Below are positions 12,491 through 23,438 of a stretch of DNA of 64,000 nt, piece after piece (position 1 is the first letter of the stretch; the number at the start of each line of letters is the position of its first letter). The DNA is from Theocolax elegans (taxonomy: Eukaryota; Arthropoda; Insecta; Hymenoptera; Cerocephalidae): NCBI GenBank assembly GCA_026168455.1, contig CM047425.1:10406001-10470000 (forward strand). Direction: 5' to 3'. The translations under genes were made by a program, and so were the position numbers. A model generated the notes under the pieces. It was not told the origin of the DNA, did no database searches, and saw nothing but the letters and a program-made list of their open reading frames with translations.

Positions 12491-13330
12491 TACCCATCGG
12501 ACATAATTTACATAGTGAAAACGCAGTAATTATCCAAGTTCAAGAATATCGTAAATCATCATCCATACATAAAAAAATCCTACATACCTCATAAAATGAT
12601 CATCTACACTGGCACTACTATAAACTTCGATTGAAAGATCGCATAGTGACACGTACTTTACGCCTTTGTTTACAATGCAAAAATATCGTAATCTCCTCAC
12701 TTTTTTTCCTAATGTACCACGTCGTATACGTCTATAGTTTACATTAAAAAAAATAAAAAAAAATAGTAATCTCACGCGTTTTCGTAATGCACCACCACCA
12801 CGTTTCCGAAAAAAAAACGCTCCTAAGAAAATTCAAGCACGAAAACGAAGGCTATCTTTCGACCGCGATCTCCAGGCGTTTAAATCATCCACGAAGAGCG
12901 CCAAGTACATACACTATGGAGAGGCTGCGGGTGCTCACGTCGAAAGTCTCGCCTTTTTTTTACAGAGAGAAAAAAGGGGTGGGGAAGGGGGTAAACACTC
13001 GAGGTTCTATATCTACGTCGTGAATCTTATCCTCGGGTACTTCTTCTTATTCGTTTTCTTGGTTTCTCCCTTCCCAGCTTTGTCTCTCTATTTCGCGATA
13101 TTTTCTGGAATACTCTATATATATATATATAGGTAAATAGGCTTGGGTTAATGGCTACTTCTCGGTAGCTAAATTTTTTCGACGAGTATGAATTTTTATA
13201 ACCTTATTATCGCTCGGCGTAAATGGATACAATGCAGCTTTTTCTTTTTCTCTTCTTTGTGTGTAGATGACGAGCAATTTTACATCGGTATGTATACATA
13301 AGTGAGCTGCTTTTGTTGGAAATTATTCTG
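12490..13330. other. GC-richer unique island
   Basis: Two short frames face each other (12530-12775 minus, 12787-13023 plus), neither with a recognised domain. The plus frame starts Met-(His)4, which comes from a short CAC repeat. It could be a regulatory or conserved non-coding block. (TA)n lies near 13116-13132. Confidence 0.35.
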
Positions 13331-14540
13331 GTATGCGTTTATTATTGATGCAATGGGTGTAGGATTCAATAATTTTGTGTTACTCTGTAATCATTCGAAC
13401 ATTCGGAAAAAATAAAGATTTCTGCTATTTAAAATTTACCTTTTCTAGAAATCTTATAATTTCTTACCAAAAATTAGCCAACAAGTCCGTTCGAAAAGAT
13501 TTTTACCTAACCTTGAAATTAACAATAGCCGCTGATATAGGGATTATATTAATTTCAACACATTTTGTCCAAGCCTTGACAGTATCAGAAAGAAAAAATT
13601 TAATTGGTTAATTCGTTAAAATCGAGAATACAACTTTAAAGAATTAATAAGATTCCTTTAAAAGATAAAATACGTTAAAGAATGATTATAAGCTAGTAAA
13701 AAATTCACCATGATTGGACCAGTTTTTGGCCACACATTAACAAGATTTCTTGAAATGATGAAATACGTTAAAAAGTAAAAGATGCCCTAGTAGATATTTT
13801 ATCAAATATTTATTAAAAATTGTTAACGATTCTGTTAAGAATAAAATACATTAGAACATTAAAGCCATTCTAGCAAAAACTACAATTTTACCATTTTTTA
13901 TTAAAAAAATATTTATATCTATTACATTCTAATGACTTTTTTTTATTAAGAATAAGACCCGCTACAAAATTCGACATACCTTTTCATCATAAAATTTCGC
14001 CGAATTCTGTTAAAAAACCAGTCAAGTTACCTCAAATTCTTAGCCAAATACTGTTGGCAGCTCAAACAGGAATAAGAAAAATTGTAAAGTTGAAATACAT
14101 CCTAATAAAAATATCACCATAATTTGACTGATTTCTATAGTAAAAAAACTAACTTGATCGTGACCTAGTAGAAATTTGACTAAAATTGTAACGTTTTTAA
14201 GCCAAAAAATGCCCAAGTGCCATAAAATACTGAAGAAATGTGTAATTAATATCAAAATTAGAATTTTATTTAACCTTTAAATGTTCAATTTCTACTAGAG
14301 TTACTACGAAGAGAAACAATCCATAAAAATAAAATTAGCATCATTAAAATCCTTAACTACACCCAGTAAGCACAGAAAATTTTGTCTTCTTTCCTTCTCC
14401 CTGTTGCATCCTAATAAGAACAACATGACATGTATATGCACATACACACACAAATAAAAAAGAAGGGAAAAATGACATTTCGATCGAAGTTCTCTATTAT
14501 CATACGACCCGTAACTGTAATTCTCCAAGAAAAAAAAGAG
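13330..14540. mobile_element. Cluster of diverged MITE-like relics
   Basis: Carries ACCAGTTTTTGGCCA (about 13718), GCCCTAGTAGATATT (about 13783), CCTAGTAGAAATTTGAC (about 14162), AATTTCTACTAGAG (about 14287) and CTACCTCAAATT-like fragments, in both orientations. This fits several old insertions of the short hairpin family. No gene is supported. Confidence 0.45.
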
Positions 14541-15070
14541 GATTCGTACTAACCTCTGGGAGCAACCAACAACGGCACAATGGTATTTTGCATTTTAAAT
14601 CTATATAATATTACTCTTGTCGACCTTTGAGCTCATCTCCTTTATACCTCCCCTCTTCCTTAACATTTTCCCGTTTGCATCTCGATGCTTTTATTTTCCA
14701 AGTGTCTTATATATATATATACTCTTGGTACATACTCTCGTTAAATCTTGCCATCGGTCACGAACCACCATGTCTGTGTGTTCGTATTGTAAGGACGCGG
14801 GTAACACAACACTGGTATACAGGCTTGCTATTTGCATGCGTCTTTTTATATATATAGATAAAGTTCATCCCTATCCATCGACTTTGACCGCTCTATATGT
14901 AGGATATATTCTTAGGAAATGTTAGAAACGAAGGTTATACCTGTACGAAAGCCTAAAGTTATTTTTTACTTTATTTTTCAGGTTATTTTTTTATTCTCAA
15001 TGTGTATATGCTTTACGCATGTTATCCATGGGATACAGTGGATAAAAGAAGATCGATAGATACGAATTTT
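14540..15070. other. Unique island
   Basis: GC-richer sequence with (TA)n near 14709-14720. The overlapping frames at 14617-14925 and 14627-14857 are not supported by any motif or codon pattern. Confidence 0.3.
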
Positions 15071-15850
15071 CAGACATATTTGTCAAAGTTGTAAACAATT
15101 TGTTATAAATTAAAGTATAAACTCGGCAGAAATTTTTCGTATTAAAATTAATACTACAAAAATTATATGAATTTTATTATTTATAAAGAAATTTCGATAA
15201 ACTATTTCTATATGTTACCAAGATTTTATAAATACTCTAAATTTTATAGTATTTTTTAGTACTTTTTCTCAAAATTTCCCGGCAATTTTTACAAATTTTA
15301 TGGATTTATAATGAATTGTTACAAATTTCCTGGAATCTTTAATAATATCTTCAAATTTTAAAAAAGTTCCTAGAATTTTTAATAATTTCTTAGGATTTAA
15401 AAAATTCCTGGAATTATTGTAAATTTTCTAGAATTTCTTAGATATTTTATAAATTTCATAGAAATTTTACTCATTTCTCAGAAATTATTAAAATTTCATC
15501 TAATTATTAAAAACTTTCTAGAATTTTTAAGAAGTTTCAAGAATTTTTATAAATTCTCTGAAATTTTTAAAATTTTCATCTAATTATTAAAAACTTTCTA
15601 GAATTTTTAAGAAGTTTCAAGAATTTTTATAAATTCTCTGAAATTTTTTAATGATTTTCATACAATTTCTTTTATATTTTTGATACATTTTACATATTTC
15701 TTAGAATTTTTACAAATTTCCCATATTTTTGTAAATTATCTACGATGTTTCATAAATTTATTTCATAAACAATATTTATTAATTTTCTAAAATATTGTAT
15801 ATATTTCTATAGATATTTCATACAATATTTAGCGATTCCTTAGCAATGTA
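15070..15850. repeat. Diverged tandem array C, first block (period about 20/40 bp)
   Basis: Variants of TTCCTAGAATTTTTATAAAT recur through about 780 bp. The GAATTTTT core falls at 15521, 15541 and 15560, and CCTGG/CCTAG starts at 15329, 15369 and 15407, so the basic step is about 20 bp with a 40-bp higher unit. The same motif returns at 20.9-21.5 kb and 22.4-22.7 kb. Confidence 0.7.
15494..15650. repeat. Recent 80-bp tandem duplication inside array C
   Basis: The block starting TTCATCTAATTATTAA at about 15495 is repeated almost exactly 80 bp later (about 15575). The two copies are near identical, while the surrounding array is strongly diverged, so this is a recent expansion of four 20-bp steps. 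Confidence 0.85.
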
Positions 15851-16500
15851 TAATACATTGTTCTAAAAAAAAAAGAAATTTTATGAGTAATCAACGGGGC
15901 ATTGTCCATAGTTCCCAACCAATTTTTCGAAAACCGATCAAACTCAAAATTTCGCATTCGAAAATGATGGCGTATAATAAAAGTATAACGTATATGCGCA
16001 AGACACAATCGACCCGGTGCACTTTGCAATTCCTTCATTCTTCCCTGTCTTTAACACCGATCCCTGAGGGCCAACTCGTTCTTCTTATTATTATACGCGT
16101 GTATATATACGCGCTCGTGCGCGGTTCAACAAAGGGATCGTTATTAACCATCGTCCCTTCTCTCTCTTTCTCATCTTTTTGTTTACATCGACGGTGAAGT
16201 GAAAAAATGCAAACTCACGCGTTTTAAGACGGTGCGCCTCCTTTTTCTTCTCGCAATGAAGAAAAGAAACAACAACAACTACACGTGTGCGCGTGTTTGT
16301 TATAAGAAAAGAAGAAGGATCGAGCTGCTGGAACCTTTTCGCACATTTTAATTAAAACGAGTTTGCAAAATTCATTTTTTTTCTCCCCACCGGATTTTTT
16401 TAATACGCGATCGTTCCTCCACCTATACATGTGTATGTGGACGTTTGGACAGTCAATCAGAAATTCACTTCGGTCTATATAATTAGTATTGTGACGTTTC
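15850..16500. other. GC-richer unique island
   Basis: CpG-containing sequence with frames on both strands (15829-16038 minus, 15883-16197 plus, 16224-16430 minus). None is recognisable. The overlap of frames on opposite strands argues against any being a real exon. Confidence 0.3.
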
Positions 16501-16649
16501 GAAGGTGGATTTTAGTTCAAAAATTCTTATATGTTGATTATAAAATAAAATTTTACTGAAGAAGGAATGAAGATATCTTAACGAACACGCCATTACAAAT
16601 GTGGAATGAATTTTTCGATATCGATTAATTAAAAAGATGATTCTATTTA

Positions 16650-17042
16650 TTGGATTTGCAAATTATAATTCTTTATATCCCTAACAGAAATTTGATCATA
16701 GCTGAATTTGATCAATCGCTTTCCATGTTTTTACGTAACAATATGATAACAGATTGTGAGGGCCAGTGGTTGTATATTATAAAATTAGAAAACAAACACT
16801 TAATTAAAATCATAAATTTAATCGTTCGCTATAAAGGTTTAAGATCAATTATTACGGGTTTTACGAACCATTCCCAATATTCTTTAAATAAAAGGTCTTA
16901 CTCTTCGTCCACTATGGTTGATAGAAGTAGCCAGAGTAGCCTTTCCAGAAAAATAAAATTAAAAAAAAAAAGAAAAGATGAATCAATAAAAGGCGTTTTA
17001 CCTATTACTAATAATAGCGAGCCTTGGTCATATTTACACTAA
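16650..17042 (+). CDS. Unrecognised 130-codon open frame
   Basis: One of the longest frames here that is not made of simple repeats. The predicted product begins MDLQIIILYIPNRNL, has a serine-rich stretch at about residues 80-100, then a short basic run (residues 101-109, Lys/Arg rich), and ends in PWSYLH. I recognise no domain. There is no obvious signal peptide or splice site. A possible retroelement 3' end lies about 760 bp downstream (17801-17854), so this could be a fragment of a decayed element. Chance occurrence is at least as likely. Confidence 0.12.
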   Translation: MDLQIIILYIPNRNLIIAEFDQSLSMFLRNNMITDCEGQWLYIIKLENKHLIKIINLIVRYKGLRSIITGFTNHSQYSLNKRSYSSSTMVDRSSQSSLSRKIKLKKKRKDESIKGVLPITNNSEPWSYLH

Positions 17043-17800
17043 ATTGTGCAATAATTTATAATTACTCACTATCTAAATCTAACAATCATTAATTTTAGAA
17101 TATTTGTTTATACCAGTTTGTTAAAAAAAGATAGTAAAATATTTAATATCCCCTCGCTTATCTCATCCAGCGATAAAAAAACCACCCCATTCAAGTTTGA
17201 CTTCAAAACAAAGTACATGTAAAATAAAAAGTACAAAAAATTATTAATATCTAAAGTTTTAAGAGAAAGGAAAAATTAACTGAAATTGTGTATTTCGCTC
17301 CAGTACGGTCTGGTGGGCTCGTCAGGAAAAACAGACAGACCTTCGACATACTGTGATAAATTTACGGAGGAATAGAAGTATCTTCTTCATCTAGCGTTAG
17401 GAATGAGAATTATTAAAAGACAAGAAAAATACATATTCAGTACAAATTCTTTAACATGTTACCCTATGAATGTCTTTTTTTCAAAATAATATAAAATTTG
17501 ATAAAAGCAAAAGGAAAACTGATACGGAGCTTTTAGGATCAAGCATCGAGACTAAATGCATCAAACCCATCGAAATCATGCAATCGTCTGCTGCTAAGAA
17601 AATGTCCACCTCCCATTAAAGTTTTTCACTTTTCCTAATCTTACTAAACACACCCATTCTGTCATTTCTATTACATATACGAAAAGTTTAGTTTTTAAGT
17701 GTAAATTTTTTGACAATGATTGTAAGCAACTTGATATAATGTTAATAATTAATAATGTTTATGTATAAAATGATGTCAATAATATATATTAATAAAAAGG
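17043..17800. other. Unique sequence between the 130-codon frame and a Penelope-like end
   Basis: Slightly GC-richer than array DNA and not repetitive within the window. If the retroelement hypothesis is right, this would be its 3' portion, but no long frame survives. Nothing else can be supported. Confidence 0.25.
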
Positions 17801-17854
17801 TTTACCCTTATGAGGATGAAGAAAATTCATCGAAACGTCGCCAATCTCAATAAA
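17801..17854 (+). mobile_element. Possible Penelope-like 3' end with defective hammerhead-like core
   Basis: CTTATGAG (17807-17814) is followed by a perfect 6-bp stem, GATGAA (17815-17820) with TTCATC (17826-17831), capped by GAAAA. Then come GAAA (17832-17835) and CGTC (17836-17839). The order CUGAUGAG - stem II - GAAAC - GUC is the hammerhead ribozyme core known from Penelope-like elements. Here the invariant G of CUGA is U, and I see no convincing stems I and III, so activity is not expected. AATAAA follows at 17849-17854, as at a retroelement 3' end. The resemblance could be coincidental. Confidence 0.35.
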
Positions 17855-18170
17855 CATTTTTTAGTTTGTGCATCAACATCGAATTCAATATTTGAAAAGT
17901 ATTTGTATGGACGATTAATATTTTAGTTTCCGAAATGATGTAAATCAAAAAATTTGCAAAGATAATCCATCGATACATCAGCAAATCAACTTACAGTTTG
18001 GTTTATCCATCAATATTGACAAACACTCCGTTCCTCAAAATACAATTGAATTTTTCACAATGACAGAAGAACCGTTTGAGAAACAAAAGATTTTCGGTAT
18101 CTTTGACGTTAATCTCACACCATCATAATCTAGCATAGCAAATAAACCTGAGGCACAATCCTTCAAACGC
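17855..18170. other. AT-rich unique DNA
   Basis: Nothing recognisable. Confidence 0.3.
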
Positions 18171-18177
18171 AACGTAC

Positions 18178-18220
<43 letters not shown>

Positions 18221-18560
18221 CGTATATAGAAGCATCCTCGTTATCTCGAGATATATTAGGTGTTTACGAGGCGAGCAGGAACTCGGCCCTAAAACAGTAG
18301 TGGTAGTAGTAGGAGAGAAAACGAGGCAATTTTCAACGGCAAATAAAACCGGCCTCGAACCCGTAAAAGTGGGGAAAAAAGGAACGAAAAAGAAAAAAAT
18401 GGTAATAATACAATATAACGACGAGTAGAATAAAAACGACATGCTGAAGAAGTAGGGAATGATATTCAACTAATTTAAAGGACGTCGACGTGTTACTTGG
18501 TTATCAAGGTCATTACTAATAACCGTGAAAAGATAGACCTTAAGCAGGTGTTATGTTGTA
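18171..18560. other. Unique island with long (TA)n
   Basis: GC-richer block containing (TA)18 at 18181-18217. The 144-codon minus frame at 18035-18469 translates the TA run as Ile-Tyr repeats and is rejected as a gene. Confidence 0.35.
18181..18217. repeat. (TA)18 microsatellite
   Basis: Perfect alternating TA over 37 bp. Confidence 0.97.
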
Positions 18561-19590
18561 AACGATGATGATTCTTTAAGGATTTTGTTAAGGTTTGTTG
18601 TAATTGTTTATTTTCGATGCGTTAGCAGAATCTTGTTTGTACGTTAGAGTGAAATAGTTGTATACTAAAAATTGGAATATGTATTACAGATCGATCAGTT
18701 CCCTTTATTTCATTAATTCGGTAAGATTTGTTTCACTTATTTTCTTTACGAATATCAAATAAACTTACTGAAGAAAATAGTCCAGTCAATGAATGTGAAT
18801 TTTTGCTTCGGAAGAATAGGTTCATGTTCAAAATTTTTATTCAAATGAAACGAATCTGGACAAACGTGTCTTTAAACAAATAGAAATAATTAAATAAACT
18901 AAATTCTAATAAACTGCTAACCACATGCGGCATGGGTTGAGTTGCAACTCAGACACATAAAAAGTTTAAATCAATCGTTTTAATTTGGACTTTGACTCAT
19001 TCCAATATTTCCAACGCTTTAAAAATTACATTTGTGAATCATTTCTAGTGACTTTTTAACCTGTTATTTAGAATTTTTAAATCAATTATAATTTTCGAAC
19101 TATTTAAGCTATTTGCACAAATTAAATTAAAATTCGAATTAAAGCTTATCATTTCTGAGTGGTAAAAAGAAGTTAACAGAATTATTTCAATTTCCTTAAA
19201 CCTTCTATTCTCTATATTACTCGAACACTTTGTATACGGTCTATTTCATAAAAATTAAAGACATAGGAGAAGTTTTTTTACATATCTTTAAATTTCAGAT
19301 TAATCCATTTACTATTGCATGATCTGAACTTTAGTTGTTAATTGAAATTACTTTTGAGAGACAAAGTTGCCAAATGTCAATTTTTTGTTTTTGTTGCTCT
19401 CGTATAGTAATAATTATTATGCATGATTTAGAGAAGGTTAGAAGAACGTCACTCTGTTGAGGAAAATAGTAATTTTTGGAAATTTTCCATTTATTCACTG
19501 ATAACGAAACTTAAATTTATCAACTACGTATAAATCCAGTAAAGTAACATGAAATATATGAAAATAAACTTTTTTTTATAAATTCTTCAA
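18560..19590. other. AT-rich gene-free stretch
   Basis: No gene. A perfect 14-bp palindrome, TGAGTTGCAACTCA, lies at 18938-18951. Otherwise unremarkable. Confidence 0.35.
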
Positions 19591-20330
19591 AGAACTAACC
19601 AATTGCGCTAATTTTGCTAAATTCTTTTCTCAGTGCATCAACTCCTTGATTCGCTGAAAAATCTCTAGTATTCCCAATCGATAAAAAATCAAACAATCTA
19701 AACTCATCCTTCCTCTTCCTTCCAAAAAAAATAGAAGCTCCACACAGACTCACACACAAGCACACAACGTAGGACGTAACAAAGTTTTCAACATCGACAT
19801 CGGTTGGAAGAAAATGAAGGCAGGTATACATATCCAGGGAAAAAGGGGGAGAATTACAATCAGTCGACTCGATTTAAACTTCGAAATGGATTGAAAACGT
19901 TTTATTTTTTTCGGTCAGATAGCGACAGGAAGGAAGCACGAAATTGGGAGAAAAAAAATAAGAAGGCATAGTATATTTGGTTTACCAAAAGGCTATATAG
20001 CAGAGGATAGAGAGAGAGACAGAGAGTATGGGGTAATAAATTAGTCCTTCGCGTAGGAAATCGATCGTCGAACCTTTGGTCGGTGGCGCGTGCAGCAAAA
20101 TCCATCGTAAGAGATGGTGTGTAGTGTACGAAAAACGAGGAATTTAATTATAGTTCACGGCAGTGAATCACTGCTCGAGCTTTCTATATACTATAAATAT
20201 AGATATATAGATATCGTTAGCTAGATCGATATTTAAGTTAGGATTAACTCGTTAAGATAAATTAATCAAGAATGGTCATGCAAATATTCAAAAATATATA
20301 AATACACCTACACTTAGTTTTAATGCGAAC
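19590..20330. other. GC-richer unique island
   Basis: Contains short GA runs (about 20007-20026) and TA-rich sequence near 20186-20210. Minus-strand frames at 19595-19831 and 19902-20105 have no recognised motif. Confidence 0.3.
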
Positions 20331-20338
20331 GAACATTA

Positions 20339-20580
20339 CACGGAGAGAAATATTTAGTAAATATTACAAAGCAGTTTGGTAAAAATTCCTAAACTCCCAA
20401 GTAATGTGATCACAGACCGAAAAAACCGAAAAAATTACCAAACTGCTAAGTAAAATTTACAGTAAATGTAGTAAAATTTACTCTAAATGTAGTAAAATTT
20501 GTGGAGTTAACGTACTAAATTTTACAATTAAGCTTGTAAATTTTATTAACTCTGATTTTTTCCTATACTGTTTACGAAAT
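20339..20580. mobile_element. Hairpin-containing MITE-like element
   Basis: Starts with CACGGAGAGAAATATTT, a type of tip seen in insect MITEs (recollection, not checked). A long inverted repeat pairs about 20357-20387 (core GCAGTTTGGTAA at 20371-20382) with about 20433-20460 (core TTACCAAACTGC at 20435-20446). Downstream, GTAAAATTTAC-type units repeat. The right end is not clear, so the limits are approximate and the superfamily cannot be assigned. Confidence 0.55.
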
Positions 20581-20698
20581 TCTATAAACAACAGTACAGC
20601 ACGAGATACCGAAAAGAAGCGATAAATAAAATTTTTATTGGAATCGCGTCGTTCGTTTGTTTACTTTAAAAGAACGATTCGATGAAACACATGCAAGT

Positions 20699-20771
20699 GA
20701 CGCGGTGGCGCAATGGTAAGGACTTGGATTCTCAACCCAAACTTCGCAGGTTCGATCCCGATGACATCCAG
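20699..20771 (+). pseudogene. tRNA-like pol III promoter unit (tRNA pseudogene or SINE head)
   Basis: The A box TGGCGCAATGG (20706-20716) and B box GGTTCGATCCC (20749-20759) are well formed and correctly spaced. Folding as a tRNA puts CTC in the anticodon position, but acceptor and T stems have several mismatches and the unit ends in a T7 run after CCAGAA. It is therefore not a functional tRNA gene. Its head resembles that of the SINE at 35610 (shared CGCGGTGGC, TTCTCA / CTCTCA and the B box), so it may be a 3'-truncated or head-only copy of that family. Confidence 0.65.
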
Positions 20772-20899
20772 AATTTTTTTCACTAATTAAATTTTATTTA
20801 AATATTTAAAATATCCATAACACTCGAATAATATATAAATATGATGGCGTTTACTAGTAAGGTCACCTTATGGTAAAATTACTACTATAGGCATCCTTA

Positions 20900-21545
20900 A
20901 ACTTTCTAGAAATTTATACATTTCTCAGAACTATTACATTTTTTAAATTTTAATATTAATTTAACAAACTTTCTACAATTTTTATAAATTTCCTAGAATA
21001 GTTAAAAAAATTCTTATATTTTTTATTATTTCCTTGAGAACTTTTACAAATTCTTAGAATTGTTACACATTTGTTAGAATTCTTATATAAATATCCTAGA
21101 ATATTATTAAATTCTAAGATTTCTCTTACAATTTCTTTAAATTATTTACAAAATTCTTCAATTTTTCTATATATTTCCTAGAATTTTTATAAATTTTCCA
21201 GGACTGTTATAAAATTCTTAAAATTTATATAATGGTCTTAGAACTTTTTATAATTTCCAAAGATTTTTTATAAAGTTCTTAGAAATTTTACAAATGTCAT
21301 AAAATATTATACAATTTTATGGATTTCTTTATAATTTCCTTCCAATGTTTACAAATGCTCTTGAATTTTATTAAAATTTTCTAGAAAATTTCTAGGAATT
21401 TTTTAAATTTCTTAGATTTATTACATACTTCTTTTTATAATTCTTTTTATAAGTTTCATAGAGTGCTTCGTAAATTATTGAGAATTTAAAAAAATTTCTT
21501 AAAATTTTTTTGTTTAAATTACCTAAAATTATTATAAAACAAATG
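20900..21545. repeat. Diverged tandem array C, second block
   Basis: Same TTCCTAGAATTTTTATAAAT motif and orientation as at 15.1-15.8 kb, with about 20-bp steps. No gene. Confidence 0.65.
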
Positions 21546-21559
21546 CAACTATCCTTGGA

Positions 21560-21875
21560 CTTATTAAGAACGGAGATTTTGACCCAGTGAAGTGAGTATG
21601 TAATATATTATTGCAAGTAAGAAGAGCACCTGATGCCTGTCCAAACTTGCAGGCGTATACGTATAGAGCCACCTGTCGAATACGCCCACAATGCTTTTAT
21701 ATCAAAAGATTTGTGGGCTGTATTCTTCACTCTTTGATCATTCTTCGGTTCGTACATGGAAAAGTGTCGGAGATGGTGATTGCAATTGGTGTACGGTTAG
21801 GTTATTTTGAGATTATATATTATAAGACTGTTGTTGAGTTTCCGGTACCATTAAACATTTTTTACTAATTGGAAG
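21560..21875. other. GC-richer island with a strong hairpin
   Basis: Unique sequence of about 300 bp lying between blocks of array C. It holds the 48-nt hairpin at 21678-21725. An 85-codon frame at 21611-21868 crosses the hairpin and is not recognised. Confidence 0.35.
21678..21725 (+). other. Imperfect 48-nt hairpin
   Basis: GAATAC/GTATTC (6 bp), GCCCACAA/TTGTGGGC (8 bp, one bulged base) and CTTTT/AAAAG (5 bp) stack into one stem with a 5-nt loop and a two-base internal mismatch. The stem is too short for a typical animal pre-miRNA. It could be a structural RNA element, a binding-site palindrome or the remains of a MITE. Confidence 0.5.
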
Positions 21876-22157
21876 TTAAATTGATGATTTATGTAAGATT
21901 TCGAGATTGAAGGTTTGATTTTCTTAAATATTTTTTAAACTTAATTTTAAAACAGTGTAAGGGAATGTTAAGGTTAGTAAACATAACAAATTTCTCGTGT
22001 TAAAATTTTGAATGTTTTTTAATTTTAATAATAAAATTATTGTACATATTTCATTTACTGTATATAAGTATTTAAAACTATTTTGAACAATTAAGATTAA
22101 AATCTGTACTTTAAAATATGGAAAACTACTTTGTATTCATCAACAACTGGTCAATTT

Positions 22158-22357
22158 TTTTTTAACTTCGCTCTTTTTATGCTCCCAACTGTTGTTAATC
22201 AGCGACTGAGTTCATACGATGTCTTGGTGAAGAAACTACGCGTTGAAAATACATCCCCCAGTGGTGCTTGTATCAATCCGCCGGGGCCGGAAATCAAACC
22301 TGGGACCTCCAAATTACGAGCCCGACGCCCTACTGACCGAGCCATTGCAGGCCTCAC
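22158..22357 (-). mobile_element. tRNA-Met-like SINE (type B), copy 1, full length
   Basis: Read on the minus strand: tRNA-like head (GGCCTGCAATGGCTCGGTC), degenerate B box GGTTTGATTTC (22290-22300), a body with ACAAGCACCACTGGGGG, then the shared 3' module with GTCGCTGATTA and AGCATAAAAAGAGCG, and a poly(A) tail. It is flanked by an 11-bp direct repeat, CTGGTCAATTT (22147-22157 and 22358-22368), showing insertion by target-primed reverse transcription. Neighbouring array C sequence resumes on its far side. Open frames crossing it are shadows. Confidence 0.9.
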
Positions 22358-22384
22358 CTGGTCAATTTATGAAGAATGTTTTAC

Positions 22385-22740
22385 AAGACGTTTTCAGAAA
22401 ATATCCTAGTGTTGTTATAAATTTCGTAGTAAACATTGTGAATTTCATAAAATTTTTACAAGTTTCCTAAAATAATCATAAAATCCTTAAAATTTTTCTA
22501 ATTTTTTAAAACAGAAATCATACATTTCTTAAAATTTCTAGAACTTTCCTAAAAATGTCATAATTTTTTTAGAATTTTTCCACATTACGAAGAATTTTTG
22601 TACCAATTTTTGATTTATTATACATTTCTTAAAATTTTTAAAAAAATTCATAGAAATATTATAAATTTCTTAAAATTCTTATTATAAAGTTTTCTATTTT
22701 TTCATGAATATTCTAATTAATTTTTAAAAACTTGAAAAAG
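22385..22740. repeat. Diverged tandem array C, third block
   Basis: Continues the TTCCTAAAATnnTnATAAAT motif after the SINE insertion. No gene. Confidence 0.6.
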
Positions 22741-23130
22741 TGATAGATCCAATTGATTAATACATAAATATACATATATATAGTCATTTTGATAACAATT
22801 CGGGCTCTAATTATTTATATAAAATTAATTACGGATTTCTGAGGATATTTTTAGATGAATACCTAATTTCTGACCAAAAGTGTAATTCATAAATACCTTA
22901 TTTTTTACTAGGATTAAGACAGATCATTTTTTTTATAATTGAAAAGTTTTAAATATTGAAAATTATATTATTAATTAGTCTCTTCTCAACATTCAATCGA
23001 TAACCAAGACTATGAAACTATCTCCACACAATTATCAGCACCAACGCAAATATCGAAAAAAATCATAAAAATTAATTCTTCGCTATAATCACTATACAAT
23101 TAAAAAAAACTCGATTGATATAATGAATCT
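22740..23130. other. AT-rich unique DNA
   Basis: Nothing recognisable. Confidence 0.3.
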
Positions 23131-23256
23131 GCCAATATAAACCCTATACGCGCCCATACAATGAAAAATCAATGAGACGTACACACTTTTATCTTCACCG
23201 TGTCTCGTGGTCACTAAATCACGCGAATGATTATTAGAAAATTAAGGTTTCGACAG

Positions 23257-23277
23257 GTGTGTGTGTGTGTGTGTGTG
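23257..23277. repeat. (GT)10 microsatellite
   Basis: Perfect GT run. Confidence 0.95.
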
Positions 23278-23407
23278 CGAGGTATGAAAGCGATTAGGAT
23301 AAAACTGTTGGTTACGAGGACGGCGACATTAGCTGATGTTGTTGAATTAGTTTAAAGCCGCATCAAAAGCGTAGAGAGAATGGATATATAATTACATTGG
23401 CCTCCTA

Positions 23408-23410
<3 letters not shown>

Positions 23411-23438
<28 letters not shown>
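23411..23438. repeat. (CT)14 microsatellite
   Basis: Perfect CT run of 28 bp. Confidence 0.97.

Noticed and set aside
17805..17839. Active hammerhead ribozyme
   Set aside because: The invariant G in CUGA is replaced by U, and stems I and III are not evident. Kept only as a possible retroelement relic.
18035..18469. 144-codon minus-strand frame
   Set aside because: Contains a run of Ile-Tyr from the (TA)18 repeat, plus hydrophobic AT-driven sequence. No domain.
20699..20771. Functional tRNA-Glu gene
   Set aside because: Promoter boxes are good, but acceptor and T stems have too many mismatches.
22131..22470. Two plus-strand frames with Pro/Gly/Arg-rich centres
   Set aside because: They read antisense through the type B SINE (22158-22357).
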